From Manduca sexta (taxonomy: Eukaryota > Arthropoda > Insecta > Lepidoptera > Sphingidae), in contig NC_051129.1 of the NCBI RefSeq assembly GCF_014839805.1, positions 10,792,920-10,856,919 on the forward strand: DNA of 64,000 nucleotides, written 5' to 3'. The notes beneath the pieces are model-generated. The model was not told the origin of the DNA. It did not search any database and saw only the letters and a list, made by a program, of their open reading frames with translations. Each line of letters starts with the position of its first letter. Position 1 is the first letter of the stretch. Below, in pieces: positions 35,726-47,639 of the stretch. Position numbers and translations under genes: made by a program.

Positions 35726-35982
35726 ATCCGAGCACGATAAAGTAACCTCACTGCACCTAATGGTATGTAGAGTGGTGTCAAATAAATTGTTGACTGACGA
35801 GAGATGATTACCCCTAGACAGTCAACATGATTATACCGGCCTGTTGGAACCGGATATATACAGGTGATTTCGGAAGGCAACACATTTACTTGGGCCACTA
35901 TGGCGGGTTGTTACACCTTGTGTACTCTGTACAGTGATCACTATTCGGGCGGATATAACATATATCTTACCGACAGTAATTT
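35726..35982 (-). repeat. Repeat A copy
   Basis: Plus strand: CACTGCACCTAATGG, TTATACCGGCCTGTTGGAAC and TATTCGGGCGGATATAAC. Its end abuts the hAT MITE at 36000. Confidence 0.8.
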
Positions 35983-35999
35983 CACCTTTAAATCTAAAA

Positions 36000-36548
36000 C
36001 AGGGATGGCGAACTATTGGCAATGCATGCTGGTGGTGACACGAAGCAAAAAAATTCGGGCACGCGTATAATATGCCAACTAAAATCTTTGTTGGGACATT
36101 AAAATTGTCATGAAAAAGGGACACTCGGATAGATAATGCCGGCCTAGGATGGCGCATTACCGGCACATTTTTTTTTATAATGGCACGTTAGCGGCCATAG
36201 CCTAGTTGGTTGTGGAACGGACTGCCGAGACGAATGTCCGCAGGTTCAAAACCCAAGAGAAGACACATCTGAATTTTCTAAAAATTATGTGTGTATTCTT
36301 TGTAAATTATCGCTTGCTTTAACGGTGAAGGAAAACATCGTTTGGAAACTAGCATACTTGAAAAGTTCTCTATAGGAATTTTGAGGGAGTGTGAAGTCTA
36401 CTAATCCGCACTAGACCAGCGTGGTGAACGAAGGCCTAATCCCTCTCAGTAGTAGAGGAGGCCCGTGCCCAACAGTGGATCAGTATGTGATACAGGCTAG
36501 ATATTATTATTATACTGGCACGTTAACCAATAATAGTTCCCATCACTG
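36000..36548. mobile_element. Second hAT-type MITE, interrupted by a SINE
   Basis: Termini CAGGGATGG...CCCATCACTG are imperfect inverted repeats that continue as GAACTATT. The 8-bp duplication ATCTAAAA flanks it at 35992-35999 and 36549-36556. Removing the nested SINE and its duplication leaves about 214 bp. No coding capacity. It landed at the end of a minus-strand Repeat A copy (35726-35982). Confidence 0.85.
36191..36515 (+). mobile_element. SINE-1, full length, nested in a hAT MITE
   Basis: The tRNA-like head has box A TAGCCTAGTTGG and box B GGTTCAAAACC; the body has the family's AGGCCTAATCCCTCTCAG segment and the tail GATATTATTATTAT. Target-site duplication TGGCACGTTA at 36181-36190 and 36516-36525. 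It carries no protein; Pol III promoter boxes would drive its RNA and a LINE would mobilise it. Confidence 0.9.
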
Positions 36549-36556
36549 ATCTAAAA

Positions 36557-37600
36557 TACTTATAAAATCAAATACATCTTAAAATATGATTACACAACAT
36601 AAATTCAATCAGTCTCACTTATAAAAATTTCGCAAAGCTACGCTCAGTTAAAATACAAATTTACATCAGCTGTAAGTCAAAAATCCGCCATCTTGCCTTT
36701 TAATAAGGTTTAAACTAGGAAACCGGTGATGTTTTGACAGCTACTTAAGCAATTCTTAGTCACCTCATAAACTAAATCAAGTTTATTAGTAAGACTGTAT
36801 GATTGCACTAATAACCTCCACTTCATAAGAAATACAAGGTTTACAATTTCATTATTACGGTCGGCGGGTTTACGCGCTTTTGAAGGCGATGAAAATCCAA
36901 TGAAAATACGTTTATTGAGTTTACGGTCTAGCACCTCGCCTTTTTTATTCGCGTTCACCAGTTTATTAAATCCTGAACGGCATGATGAGATTTATTGATG
37001 AAAGAAAACATTGGTTGTTATATGTATAGATCTAATTATTTCTAATTCAACTATTTGGTATATGTTTGTGAAATGTTTAGATATTTGTTATGCGGTGAAT
37101 GTATTTCGATGAAATTTGGTGCACAGAAATAACAAGGCAGTTAATCTAAAGAGTATTTTATAGTATAGTGGAAACATTATATCAAAATAATTCTCGGGGA
37201 AGTTTCCGGAAATAATAAAAATATTACAATAAATAAATATAATATTATCTAGATAATGGCAAATAAAGGTTTTTTATTACAAAATAATATCTCAAAATGA
37301 TCGAGCAAATGTTCTAGTCGCCTTAGCAATTTTTTATTTAAAAAAGTATTTTCCTATAATTTTTTAACTATCCTATTACCAAAAAAAGAGTTTAATAGTG
37401 TTTTATAATTCGTATATCAGCAAAAGGCATGCCTTTTGCAACGTCATGACGTTTAATAGTTTAAAAATTAAGGTAAATTAATCGCGATATAAAACGAGAC
37501 GAGAAACAAAAGAGGTGTAGCCATTGATCTTGTTTGAGTGTTTGATACGAATACTACATTAAATTTAATTCTAGAATTATCGGTATCGTTCAAATACGTA
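36557..37600. other. Intergenic, nothing identified
   Basis: An 82-codon minus-strand frame at 36710-36958 has no family I know and no supporting context. Confidence 0.45.
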
Positions 37601-37604
37601 TAAT

Positions 37605-37912
37605 TTATTATAATACTAGGCTATGGTCGCAACTACGCTCGCTTTTTAAAGCCCTTTCAGTTATAAAAGTTCCTACATCATTGTACGACACCAGCTCCAT
37701 CTATTTAAAAAAGTAGATGTTTTTCCCATGGTAGCGAAATACCAGGATTAAAAGCCTGTATGATAATCAAGGACATGGTCTATCCGTGAGTTAAATTTCA
37801 TCCAAATTCGTTCAGCTGTTTCTGCGTTTACTTCTAATAAACACCCCAAGATACAAACATTCAAATATGTAATACAAACTTTCGTATTTATAACATTAGT
37901 AAGACTAAAATA
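37605..37912 (-). mobile_element. Helitron-like element, nearly complete
   Basis: Plus strand runs from TACTAGGCTATGGTCGCAAC to ATTTATAACATTAGTAAGAC; the reverse begins GTCTTACTAATGTTATAAAT and includes TTCGGATG-type AACGAATTTGGATGAAATTT. Confidence 0.5.
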
Positions 37913-38381
37913 CGACAAAAGGGTCATTGAACGGTCTTAATTATTTACATTTCTACCATCCCCTACAGAAGTACAAGAAAAAATGAAACATAAATAAGAG
38001 TGAAAAAATATCCAACATTATTTATAAAGTAAAATAACTTTGCCTTAAAAACATAGTGGCGAACTTCACGCATTATCCGTTATGTCGTAAATGTCGATAT
38101 AATTTTAAAATAAGAGCGTTGCACACCTTCCGAGCGGTCTTTAGAAGCAAAACTGCCACTTTATTTAAGCTTTTAATATGGCACCATCTGGCACCTAATT
38201 TGCCAGTTTATGGCCAGTTTCAAATTTCAGCACATATTAAAAGATATTTGAATATTTTTCTTTTTAGTTGCGATATTGCGAGTGCCAGTATAGGCGTTAA
38301 ATAGATGCATATTTATGTTTGTGCAAAGAAATGATATATTTGGATTATTTTTAGTTGTTGCTTCCTCAATATACTCTCACT

Positions 38382-38629
38382 CTATCCCCGATATCCCCGA
38401 AGGCGTAGGTAGGGAACACAACTGGTGCACTCAATTTCCGCTGTATATATTCCGTCCCATGATGTGATAGGGGGCGAGGCTATCGCCATATCGGGCACAA
38501 ATTTCAGGCTCCAGGCTGATATTGAGCAGAAAAACCCAATATGACTTTGCCCGACCTGGGATTCGAACCCAGGACCTTAGAGCACTGCCGTATTGCGCAT
38601 GCAGTACAACGACGCCACCCAGGTAGTCT
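38382..38629 (-). mobile_element. SINE-2, full length
   Basis: Minus-strand head at 38540-38629 with box B GGGTTCGAATCCCAGGTC; the tail near 38382 is degraded. No clear duplication. Confidence 0.85.
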
Positions 38630-38892
38630 ATAGGTTCATTCTAAAGTAAATCCTACATTTTTTTATATTCTTAAAGTTTCCATGTTAAGTGGTTAGAGTA
38701 AATTCTAATTATTATTTAATCTGTATTCTGTAACTAGTCTAAGGTAACTGCGTCTTAGTTAGCAAACAATGAGCTTTGAGATTCAATGTTCATTCACCAG
38801 CCTGTGTAAGATTTAATAATATTGAAAATCTATGGAATACAATAGTTCTCAGAAATACAAAATTAGAGAATGTTAGCAATGTGACTTTTATA

Positions 38893-39129
38893 TGTGCACG
38901 GAGGATGATCGCACTGCACCAGTGGAGTGGGGTCCAGTAGAACGACGAGTGACGAGAGATGATTACCCCTCGGCAGTCGACACAATTATGCCGGCCTTTT
39001 GGAACCGGATATATACAGGCTGATCTCGGAATGCGACATTTACGTGGGCCACTATGGCGGGTTTTAACTCGTCGTATGCGGTGGTCGCTATCCGTGCGGA
39101 TATAAAACATATCCTACCACCAGTAATTT
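38893..39129 (-). repeat. Repeat A copy
   Basis: Plus strand: GTGCACGGAGGATGATCGCA, ATTATGCCGGCCTTTTGGAA, TATCCGTGCGGATATAAAAC and CCTACCACCAG. Confidence 0.85.
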
Positions 39130-39589
39130 TAAATAATAGTTGTGGAAGCAATTCTAATTTGATAGTACTTAAACTAAAGCACCGCGGATACAGTCAACTG
39201 TCTGACAAAAAACACTACGAAACACACAGTTAATTTAGGAACTTCAGTATCTTGAATAACTGTTAGTCTAAGAGTTTGTTGTTCAAGCTAATGCATCTGC
39301 GCGTTGCCTTAGAATTTCAGAATAAAGGTCTGTCTGATTTATACGAAAACATTAATACTCAAACTAGATTCATTGGTTTGTTTTACCAGTTGCGATTTGT
39401 ATCGCTACGATTGTGGTTTTATTGTATAATTTTAGTATCATTCTTTGCCAGTTCTTGTTCGTAGTTCGGATAATTTTCGTTTCTATACTTTAAAAATTTA
39501 TAGTTAGGATTTATTCTTCAATACAACTACATGAAATGAGTAAGGATTTTAAGTAATAAGATTTGCTTTTTAATTATTTAAATGCTCAT

Positions 39590-39662
39590 AGGTCACAGAT
39601 AGAGTGTCGCCAGAGATGATTATCCCTCCCCAGTCGATACAATTTTGCTGACATTTTTGGAA
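39590..39662 (-). repeat. Repeat A fragment
   Basis: AGAGATGATTATCCCTCCCC then AGTCGATACAATTTTGCTG matches the middle of Repeat A only. Confidence 0.5.
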
Positions 39663-39993
39663 TAAGCCCTTTAAACTCTTAGTATCAAAAGAGAACCATG
39701 CCTAGCAGGACAGTATTAATACAAACTAATAGAATAAGCTAAACATGTAAGTATGTGTATAACATCTTACTAACAAAATTAGCTCATACTTACTCGAAAA
39801 TTTTATGTAATGCGCTTACTTCGACAATTTATGTAAGAAAAACCAAGTACATTGACGCACAATCGCGCGTTTTACAAAAATAATTCAATATTGTATCACA
39901 GCAGTGCGTGGTTCAAGTTACAAGTGACAGTAGATGCGAGCTTGCTTAAAAATAAGTGCTACTATTCATGTAGTAGCAACACCATCTTGAGAT

Positions 39994-40239
39994 ACACATC
40001 ACGCATTTTTCCCCGAACGAGTATGTAGAGGTGCAACCAAGGCATCTACTTTTCGCCAAATATGTTCCGTCTCATGATGTGATAGAAAGCGAGCCTGTCA
40101 CCATCGGGCACAAATTCCAGTCTCCGGGCTGACGCTGAGCAGAAAAACCCAAATATCACTTTGCTTGGCCTGGGATTCGAACCCAGGACCTCAGAGCGAT
40201 GCCGTACCGTGCATGCAGTATAACTACGCCACCGAGGCA
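39994..40239 (-). mobile_element. SINE-2, full length
   Basis: Duplication ATCTTGAGAT at 39984-39993 and 40240-40249. The head at the right end has TGCCTCGGTGGCGTAGTTAT and a box B of the form GGGTTCGAATCCCAGG. Confidence 0.9.
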
Positions 40240-40473
40240 ATCTTGAGATGCGGACTTCAAGTTTCAAATACTACACGCTGTACAACAGTTTGAGACATTG
40301 GAATTTAAAAAGCAAGGATCATCTCCTTGTTGATTCATTTGGTATTGTAGATTGGTTTATGAGCAGTGACGATTTTTTTTACCTATTAGCTTCTTTGACA
40401 TCTTATCTATCCCTTAATGCCTCGTTATCACGACGTTACCTTCAGTGGTAATATTATGATTGATTTCATTCCT

Positions 40474-40690
40474 ATCTAGCCGAAGTTCTGTCATGGCGGT
40501 CAATCTCGACAGAGATCAGCCAGGTATGCAAGAGGTATTATAGTGCAAAAGTTTGCGCGCAATACACAGGCGTAGAACCAACGGCTATACGTGCTTTCCG
40601 AGGGACAGGAGTATCACACCGTAAATTGTCCGTCTCCGAGCTGGCACTGAGTAATTTTTAATGGAAAACTCAGTCGCAATTAAAGAGTAA
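40474..40690 (-). mobile_element. SINE-3, internally deleted
   Basis: Shares CTAGCCGAAGTTCTGTCATG, GAGATCAGCCAGGTATGCA and CGTGCTTTCCGAGGGACAGG. It lacks the middle segment carrying GCACTCTCTGTT. Confidence 0.65.
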
Positions 40691-41105
40691 TATAAATAAA
40701 CAAATACTCAGGTACTTTATCCCAAATACAGAATTTTACGCTGTATGAATATTCCATTTAAAAAAAAAAACTTTAGGACTTACTACGCCCTATACTCAGG
40801 TAAAATTATAAGTACTTTATCCCAAAAATTGATTTATATGCGCATTATAAAAAAATAATTGATCGTGATTTTTGAAAAAAGCTTTAGGACTTCTTAGCTT
40901 ATCGCTTCTGGCTTTCAACAATAACATTACGCGTCACAGAAGCGTCGGCGTAACGTACAAAAATAATTTTATGTGCTATAAAAAGCCTTTTACCTCGCAC
41001 GGATAAAGCCGCCCGTACACTGCTACAGTCGCACTTATAAGGCTTTATTGTACTCATTGCTAGTTATTGTTAAGAGAATTTCTATATTTATTTCGATCAA
41101 AACAA

Positions 41106-41450
41106 CTTGTGGCGTAGTTGTGGTGCGTGGACGATGCTATGCGACTGGGGTTCGAATCTCGGGTAGTGATATTGGGTTTTCTGTTCTTTATCAGTCCGGA
41201 GCCTGGAATTTGTGCCCGATATGGCAATGCCGTAGTTGTGGTGTCTGCCCGATACTATACCGCTTGGGTTCAAATCTTAAGTAATGATATTGGGTTTTCT
41301 GCTCTATGTCAGACCGGAGCCTGGAATTTGTGCCCGATATGGCAATAGGCTCGCCCCCTATCACATCATAGGACGGAACACAGGCGAAAAGTGGGTGCCT
41401 TGGGTACATCCCTGTCTACCCATTCAAGGATAAAGGCGTAATGTGTTAGT
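41106..41450 (+). mobile_element. SINE-2 with duplicated head (dimeric)
   Basis: Two successive tRNA-like heads, each with GTAGTTGTGGTG and a box B (GGGTTCGAATCTCGGG; GGGTTCAAATCTTAAG), repeat with a period of 118 bp. Each is followed by the segment GGAATTTGTGCCCGATATGG. Only one 3' half follows. Confidence 0.88.
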
Positions 41451-41984
41451 TCTCATTGAAAGACCCAGAGAAAACTTATTGTCCCTGAGAGTGCAGTTAG
41501 CCAGATTTATATGACGAGTGGGGTACATTGACCTTATCTTTATAACAAAATTATGACAAGGTTATTAGGGTGAAATTGTTACACGCTGTTCTTAAATAAA
41601 GTGGCTTTTAGTGATACTTTATCCCGATGCTTAATTTACATCTCCCGGGGGAAAGGTGGAAACAAATTGGTTGGGCTGTGAAATGTTTTTAAAACTTTAC
41701 AGATGGTTTGGCGAATTCCATTCTATTCGGGTTTCACTTTGAATTATATTTGTATGTTTTTATGGAATAAACGCATTTAAACCAACAAGAAATATAACCT
41801 GCTTCTTAGTTATAGCCTGACCAGGAAACTTTAAAGCCTGCAAGTGCCGTTTTGGGTGTTTCGTTTTAAAGTTAACGTTTGAGTACAATAAATGAATTCT
41901 ATATTTTACCAAACATAGAATGAATTAATTTTATTGTAAGGTTTTGTTTTTTCCTGTAGGGTTTATAATGTAAGTAATTTTTTT

Positions 41985-42095
41985 TATTTATTTATGCACT
42001 TTATACACATAAAATGTATATCGGCGGACCTAATGCCAAAGGCATTCTCTACCAGTCAACCTAAGGGAGGTGCAGAGATAAATAAGGTAGGTGCA
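41985..42095 (-). repeat. Dispersed repeat fragment
   Basis: ATTTATTTATGCACTTTATA and GGCGGACCTAATGCCAAAGG; the reverse complement of the GCCTTAGGCATTAAGTCC segment at 32.5 kb. Possibly a LINE 3' end. Confidence 0.45.
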
Positions 42096-42824
42096 AAAGG
42101 TAAATTTATATTGAAATATACGAATAAACATGCATAAAAGTAAATATGGAAAATAGAAACAAATACCTATATTAAATACATACATAATAAGTAATATATT
42201 TTAAAAATAATATTAGTTATTTTTTTTTTTAAATCATTTTAGTTGCTACAGCAACTTTTAGTTCCATCTCAGTGTAGTGTTTCGCAACAAGTTGACAGTG
42301 TACACAAAACCTCAATAGTTCTTAACCTCAAATAACAAACTTATAAGCTTTACTTCTTCATAAAAGACATGTGAAAAATAGAGAAATTCACTACCGTATT
42401 TCTTTCATACCTTGAAGTTATTGGATATATAATATTTTAAGAATTTAAGGGGCTAATGGACTTACATAAGATTTCCATTGGCGTTAGTTGTTACCGTAGA
42501 AATTCTTGACGTGGGCGGGCGAGAGACGTCAAAACTTCGTAAATAGTCAAACTGTTGGAAATTAAATTACTATAATGGGAAAGTTGATATTCCATTGAAC
42601 TAGGTTCACACGTTCACGAAATTTTAGAGATAGGGTATCAATAAAAGTATTACTATAGTGAGGCAAAGCTTGTTTGATACAAGGTTTTGCGCACGAGTTG
42701 AAAAAGTAACGTATCGTAAGCGTCGTGTATTACGAAGGCTGTAAGTACACGAGCAACTCATCTACAGTCAGCCGTCAGCCGTAAAAATATCTGTACAATT
42801 TCAATATTTTAAATCTTACTGCTG

Positions 42825-43030
42825 GTAGGTCTCTCATATATGAGAGTCCGTCTGGGTAGGTACCACTGCAATGTCTATTTCTGCCGCCAAGCAGCAGTGT
42901 GTAGTCACTGTTGTGTTCTGGTTTTAAGGACTAACAGTATAACTACTGGACATAATGAGACTTAACATCTCATGTCTCAGGATGGCGAGCGCAGTGGAAT
43001 ACCAAACAATACTTTGTAATTCAAGGTGTT
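42825..43030 (+). repeat. Repeat B copy
   Basis: Shares GTCTATTTCTGCCGCCAAGC, TGTGTAGTCACTGTTGTG and AATACCAAACAATACTTTG with 1764-1975. Confidence 0.85.
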
Positions 43031-43970
43031 GAATAGTTTTTACTGTTTATGGAGGTCGTATCGCTTACTATCAGGCAAACGGCAAGCTCGTCTAGTCATT
43101 CAAAGCAATAAAAAAAACTTATTACAAAAAGGATCCGAAATAAGTACTGATTTTATAGCTCCTGATACCTTCAGTTAACATAGACCCTTCCAATTATCAT
43201 ATGACAAAGCCTCAAGCAGCCATTTAATATGAACGCGGTTTAATTTCACGAAGTAATATTCGCTTTTGTATTTGGAATTAAATATATTAGACTACCCTTC
43301 ATAATAATAAATGTTATTTATTCATGAAACTAATGACTTGTTTGTTATTAAGTCCTAACTAGTAGAGGTTATGATGCGTGTTTTAAGTAATGTCTGTTTT
43401 GTTTCTTGTTTTCTAAACAATTAAATTTTATAAACTGTAGGCTCAATAAATACTGTTAAGTTACTTTTAAGCTAAAATAACATATTTTAAGAGTTAAAGA
43501 AACAGAAGACATATTAAATAATCTCTGATTTTTATTAAAAAAAAATAATTTCGACAGCGCAGTGGGAAGCAAAACTTAGTTAGAGACTAAAACCCATGTA
43601 ATGCAGTACATCTTACGAATATTTCAACCACCGCAAACAATATGCAGCATTCTCTATAGTATGCCCGTCTGAGCTGCTTTTAAAGATAATTTTTTATATA
43701 TTTTTATTCGCTTCACCCCTTTTGTGGTCGCTGCGAGTGCATCCGCTACGTGATTCAATAAAATTTCCCAAGATATAAAATGCTATTGAAATCTGCGGTT
43801 TTCTGCACTAGGATTTAATGCGCACATTTCTCGCTGTAGTTATACAATTATTATTTTGTGAATAAGTGAATAACTTCTTAACTATGTATGTCTTAAAAAC
43901 TTAGGTAGGCTACAATTACATTCATAGTGTCTGAAAAATATTGATAATAAATTATATTTAAGTTATATAA

Positions 43971-44175
43971 GCTGGTGGTAGGATGTATTTTATATCCGCC
44001 TGGATAGCGACCACGTACGTGTCGCCTTCTGGAATCAGCCTGTGCATATCCGGTGCCAACAGGCCGGCATAATTGTGTCGACTGTCAAGTGGTAATCATC
44101 TCTTATCAGTGGACATTCTATTCGACCACACTCCATTTAGTATTAGGTGCAGTGACGTCACTTTGCCGTGTACTT
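43971..44175 (+). repeat. Repeat A copy with internal deletion
   Basis: GCTGGTGGTAGGATGTATTT and ATATCCGCCTGGATAGCG are joined after ACCACGTACGTG to GTCGCCTTCTGG, skipping about 35 bases present in other copies. Confidence 0.8.
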
Positions 44176-44344
44176 TAAAAAAAATATATACAAGATGGTA
44201 TTTTATGCCAATTATACATGTTAGTCGAGCTTAAGCCAACCCGAGCGTAGACAAATTGATGCAAAGTAAAGTCTAGACGTTCAGCAAGTTCGAAGAAAAG
44301 CGACCAATATAGACGGCCTGCACTATCAGTTTTTATTATGTACT

Positions 44345-44565
44345 AGTTTTTGCACTTGACTTCTCCCGCGAGACAAGGCTCACCTGCTATAAAAGTCTAT
44401 GAACGCCAGCGCCATTCATTAAAAAATATTTATATATAATTTTTTTACTATGGGAGCAAGTTACGAGGATAAAAAGTAGCCTCTGCGTGAATCCAAGGCT
44501 TGGTATACTCATGTGCAAAATGTTACTTAAATTTGTTCAATCCATTTACGCATATTCTATAAACA
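44345..44565 (-). mobile_element. Helitron-like fragment
   Basis: CTATGAACGCCAGCGCCATT, ACTATGGGAGCAAGTTACGA and GTTCAATCCATTTACGCATA match the same family, reversed. Confidence 0.45.
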
Positions 44566-44599
44566 TTTAGCGCCAAAAAGTTTTAAATAGAATATAAGT

Positions 44600-44825
44600 A
44601 AAATCACAACCAAAACGTCAATATTATCGTCAGTAACCTATTTTTTCACTTGAACAAAAAATATTTTACTTACTTGACTAATAATTTTTATTCACATCCA
44701 GGTTTAAACTTAGACTCGACTTCTTATATTATGAGTTCCGCTCCGTACATTATCGCACGCTGTCAATGTTGAAACCATACTAAAGTCAGGTGTATGGCTT
44801 GCAGTACAGTTGATGATGTGTTGAG
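44600..44825 (-). repeat. Dispersed repeat, paired with 30.8 kb
   Basis: Plus strand: ACCAAAACGTCAATATTATC, ATTTTACTTACTTGACTAAT and GTTTAAACTTAGACTCGACT, matching 30780-31020 reversed. Confidence 0.65.
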
Positions 44826-45591
44826 ATGTTTTCTACACATCTTGCCATCTGCCTTTTTTATCTTTATTTAAGGAGCTTCGATTTATCATTACAATGTCAA
44901 CCCATACTTCCACTTTCATAGGCGTTTACTCAATTTTCATGATTTTTTAAATAACACCCTTGCTCTTTCTGACGCAGGACATTCGGACAACTAGGCTACC
45001 GAAAAAGAACTATTGCAAAGCAAGACAACTATTGTGTCTATACTATGTTATTGGCCTTCATTTGGCAATGCTTGATTAACGTGAATTGCTAACTTTATAC
45101 GCAAGAGGTTATGTTACCTATATTATAACTGCCTCGACAATAGGGGACCGGCCTAAGCTTGATTTTGTATATTATTCTATATGTAATGGTTAATAATACG
45201 AAAATGAAGCACTCCTGCGAAAACTGCATACAAATTGGTTAAAAAATGAGCGAGTATTTGATATTTAAAATATTTTAATGTGCAGAAGTGGGCGCGATGT
45301 GGGGATATCGCTTCATCTCTTTTTTTCGCACGCGTCGTAATTCCCGATGACGTCACATGTGGGTATTTCGTCTCTTTTCTGTTTCTTGTTAATTACCCCT
45401 CCCGCTGAATTTCAAAGACTTGTAACTTGTTGATTTTTTACCGGATTTTAATAATTCCTTCTGTGTTATAATTATATTATGTAAATATTTGATAATAGTA
45501 AAAAACAAAAATGAGTCCGGTACCCTATAGCTATCGCCAAGCAATACTAAGTTGTGTTCCATTTTAGAAGACATCGTCACTTTAATTATAA

Positions 45592-45725
45592 TGTCAGCCC
45601 TGTATACTGTCCCGCTGCTGGGCATCCTCTACTACTGAGAGGGTTAAGGCCTCAGTCCACCAAGCAGTTCTAGTGCGGGTTAGTAGACTTCACATACCTT
45701 CGAAATTATTATGGAGAACGTAACG
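45592..45725 (-). mobile_element. SINE-1 3' fragment
   Basis: The plus strand reads TCAGCCCTGTATACTGTCCC, then CTACTACTGAGAGGG, then TAGTAGACTTCACATACC: the reversed 3' half of the family. Confidence 0.7.
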
Positions 45726-46555
45726 TCTCTTTAATTACATTTAATTACATGCATAGTGAGGCTTCTAGTCTTTTGAGAGATGTTACTATTGTTAAGGTCA
45801 AGCAAGCATTCATCAGTCTAGCATTTTACTTAGTTTATGTTATTTTATTATTCAGCTTTATACAAGGTAATTTTGACATTGTTTTACTAAATGAAACCAC
45901 GTATTTATCTTTTTAAAGTAAAACTTTTTCGGTTGAAACCGCGAGCAATTTGTTATAGAAATGTTTGAGGTCTGATGTTCTGCAACCGAAGCGTAGTTGG
46001 GATGGGTCGTTAACATTCAATAAAGAGTATTGTCACTTTATTTTTCATAACCTGGTATGTTCCGCAGCGGTAGATACTGTAATCCAAAACATAAATTATG
46101 ATAATCACTCCAATTAATGCGGATGTCAAAATAAATACGAAGGTTCAACCATTGCGTATATCCGCGACATCCCTAATCTGTTCATTAATTATTTTAGCAA
46201 AAAATAAACCTGTGTGACGTGGGTAATAAATAAAATGGGTCAAAAAACAATATTTGATATTTTTCACATCAAATTCAATCATATCTTGTATCCAAAGCCC
46301 TTCATTGGATTAAAAATTATTAAGTAAACTTTAAACTTTGTCAACTTCTGCGAAAATGCTTGAACTCAACAACAATCTTGCGCCTAATTTGGTTAAGCCC
46401 CGTCAAAATGCTATATCGATAATACATATTGGCACGTTCTAACTCGGTAATTACGATAACGGCTATCGTCTTATGGATATCGAGTAACTGTCGCTTTCAC
46501 AGTATATTCTGGTTAGCTTGTCACTGCCAAGAAGAGTGCCTACTGTTATAATATG

Positions 46556-46945
46556 GAACGAACCCCTTCTAGCCGAATTTTGGCCATGGCGACTAATCTC
46601 AACTGAGAAACAAGCAGATACGAAGGAGATATTACTAATAGTGCTCAAGTGCGAGCGGAAAACACAGGCGCACTCTCTGTTTCTTCATTCTCGTAATCCA
46701 GTGATACAGAAATCCGACGCGGAGGAAGAGATCAGCTGCAGAACCAGCGGCTTTTCAAGCTTTCTAAGGCACGGCGGTATCACACTATCAATTACTTGAG
46801 TCCGAGCTGCGACTTAATAATTTTTAAGATGGAAAACCCCAGTTACATTCACTTTTGTTCCGACCTGAGATTGAAAACCAGGTTCACAGCGTAGTATTCA
46901 TTATAGTAGGGCGTAAGCATTTCAACTACGCTACCGAAGCGATCG
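46556..46945 (-). mobile_element. SINE-3, full length
   Basis: Minus-strand head at about 46945 with GGTAGCGTAGTTGAAATGC and a weak box B (GGTTTTCAATCTC). The body, read on the plus strand, has CTAGCCGAATTTTGGCCATG and TTTCTAAGGCACGGCGGTAT, seen in two other copies. Probable tRNA-derived SINE. Confidence 0.65.
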
Positions 46946-46982
46946 ACATGATTATATCAAATTAAATCAGTCAATCAATCAA

Positions 46983-47135
46983 TAATGTCGGCACTGTAGT
47001 ATATACCGTCTCATTGCTGAGCACACGCCCGCTCTACTACTGGAATGGATTAGGTCTTAGTCCACCACTCTGGGCAAGTGCGAATTGGAAGACTTCACAT
47101 ACCATCAAAATTCTTATGGAGAACTCCTCAAAGAA
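46983..47135 (-). mobile_element. SINE-1 3' fragment
   Basis: The plus strand shows AATGTCGGCACTGTAGTATA, GCTCTACTACTGGAATGG and GAAGACTTCACATACC, reversed SINE-1 3' half, directly left of a SINE-2 copy. Confidence 0.65.
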
Positions 47136-47171
47136 TAATCTTTAGAAAATGAAATGATTTATTTAAATCTG

Positions 47172-47426
47172 ACTGCCTCGGTGGCGTAGTTGTACTGCAT
47201 GCGCGGTACGGCAGCGCTCTGGGGTCCTGGGTTCGAATCCCGGGTCGGGCAAAGTGATATTTGGGTTTTTCTGCTCAGTATCAGCCCGGAGTCTGGAATT
47301 TGTGCCCGATATGGCGATAGCCTTGCCCCCTATCATATCATGAGATGGAACACACTTGGCGAAAAGTGGGTGCCATGGTTGCGCCTCTGCATTCGGGGAT
47401 AAAATGCGTGATGTTGTGTGTATTTG
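47172..47426 (+). mobile_element. SINE-2, full length
   Basis: Head ACTGCCTCGGTGGCGTAGTT, box B GGGTTCGAATCCCGGG, body and GGGATAAAATGCGTGATG tail. A short AATCTG repeat at 47166-47171 and 47427-47432 may be its duplication. Closest to an intact family member here. Confidence 0.9.
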
Positions 47427-47474
47427 AATCTGTAAAATGTTATACATTATTTAGATTCCGTCAATACTAACTCT

Positions 47475-47535
47475 ACCACCAGTTCGGAAAGCAATCCTCA
47501 CCAGAGAAGAACGGGCAAGAAATTATTTTCAATGA
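47475..47535 (+). repeat. Possible LINE-derived fragment
   Basis: ACCACCAGTTCGGAAAGCAA and AGAGAAGAACGGGCAAGAAA resemble a motif often found in lepidopteran LINE 3' coding ends. Too short to be sure. Confidence 0.35.
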
Positions 47536-47561
47536 AATATAGTATGAAAACTGCTTGGTTG

Positions 47562-47607
47562 GGCGTGCTCTTGGGTTTTGAACTCACGGATATTCGTTTC
47601 GACAGGC
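47562..47607 (-). mobile_element. SINE-1 head fragment
   Basis: The plus strand CTCTTGGGTTTTGAACTCAC then GGATATTCGTTTCGACAG is the reverse of the SINE-1 box B region. Only the head part is visible. Confidence 0.5.
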
Positions 47608-47639
47608 TCACCCTCAGTCTCATCTACTGTTAATTGTCA

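Noticed and set aside
38056..38304. 82-codon frame
   Set aside because: Two cysteines near the start hint at a zinc motif, but the spacing and the rest do not support one.
29560..45930. Short GTCATTTTGACA/TGTCAAAATGACC and ACTAAATGAA motifs near 29578, 32020 and 45870
   Set aside because: They suggest another dispersed family, but each match is only about 40-50 bases with no ends, so no feature was called.
47172..47447. 70-94-codon frames with CARYGDS/ISGTNSRLRADTEQKNP-type sequence, seen at several places
   Set aside because: The same peptide recurs at each SINE-2 copy, on either strand. These are chance frames in a tRNA-derived SINE.
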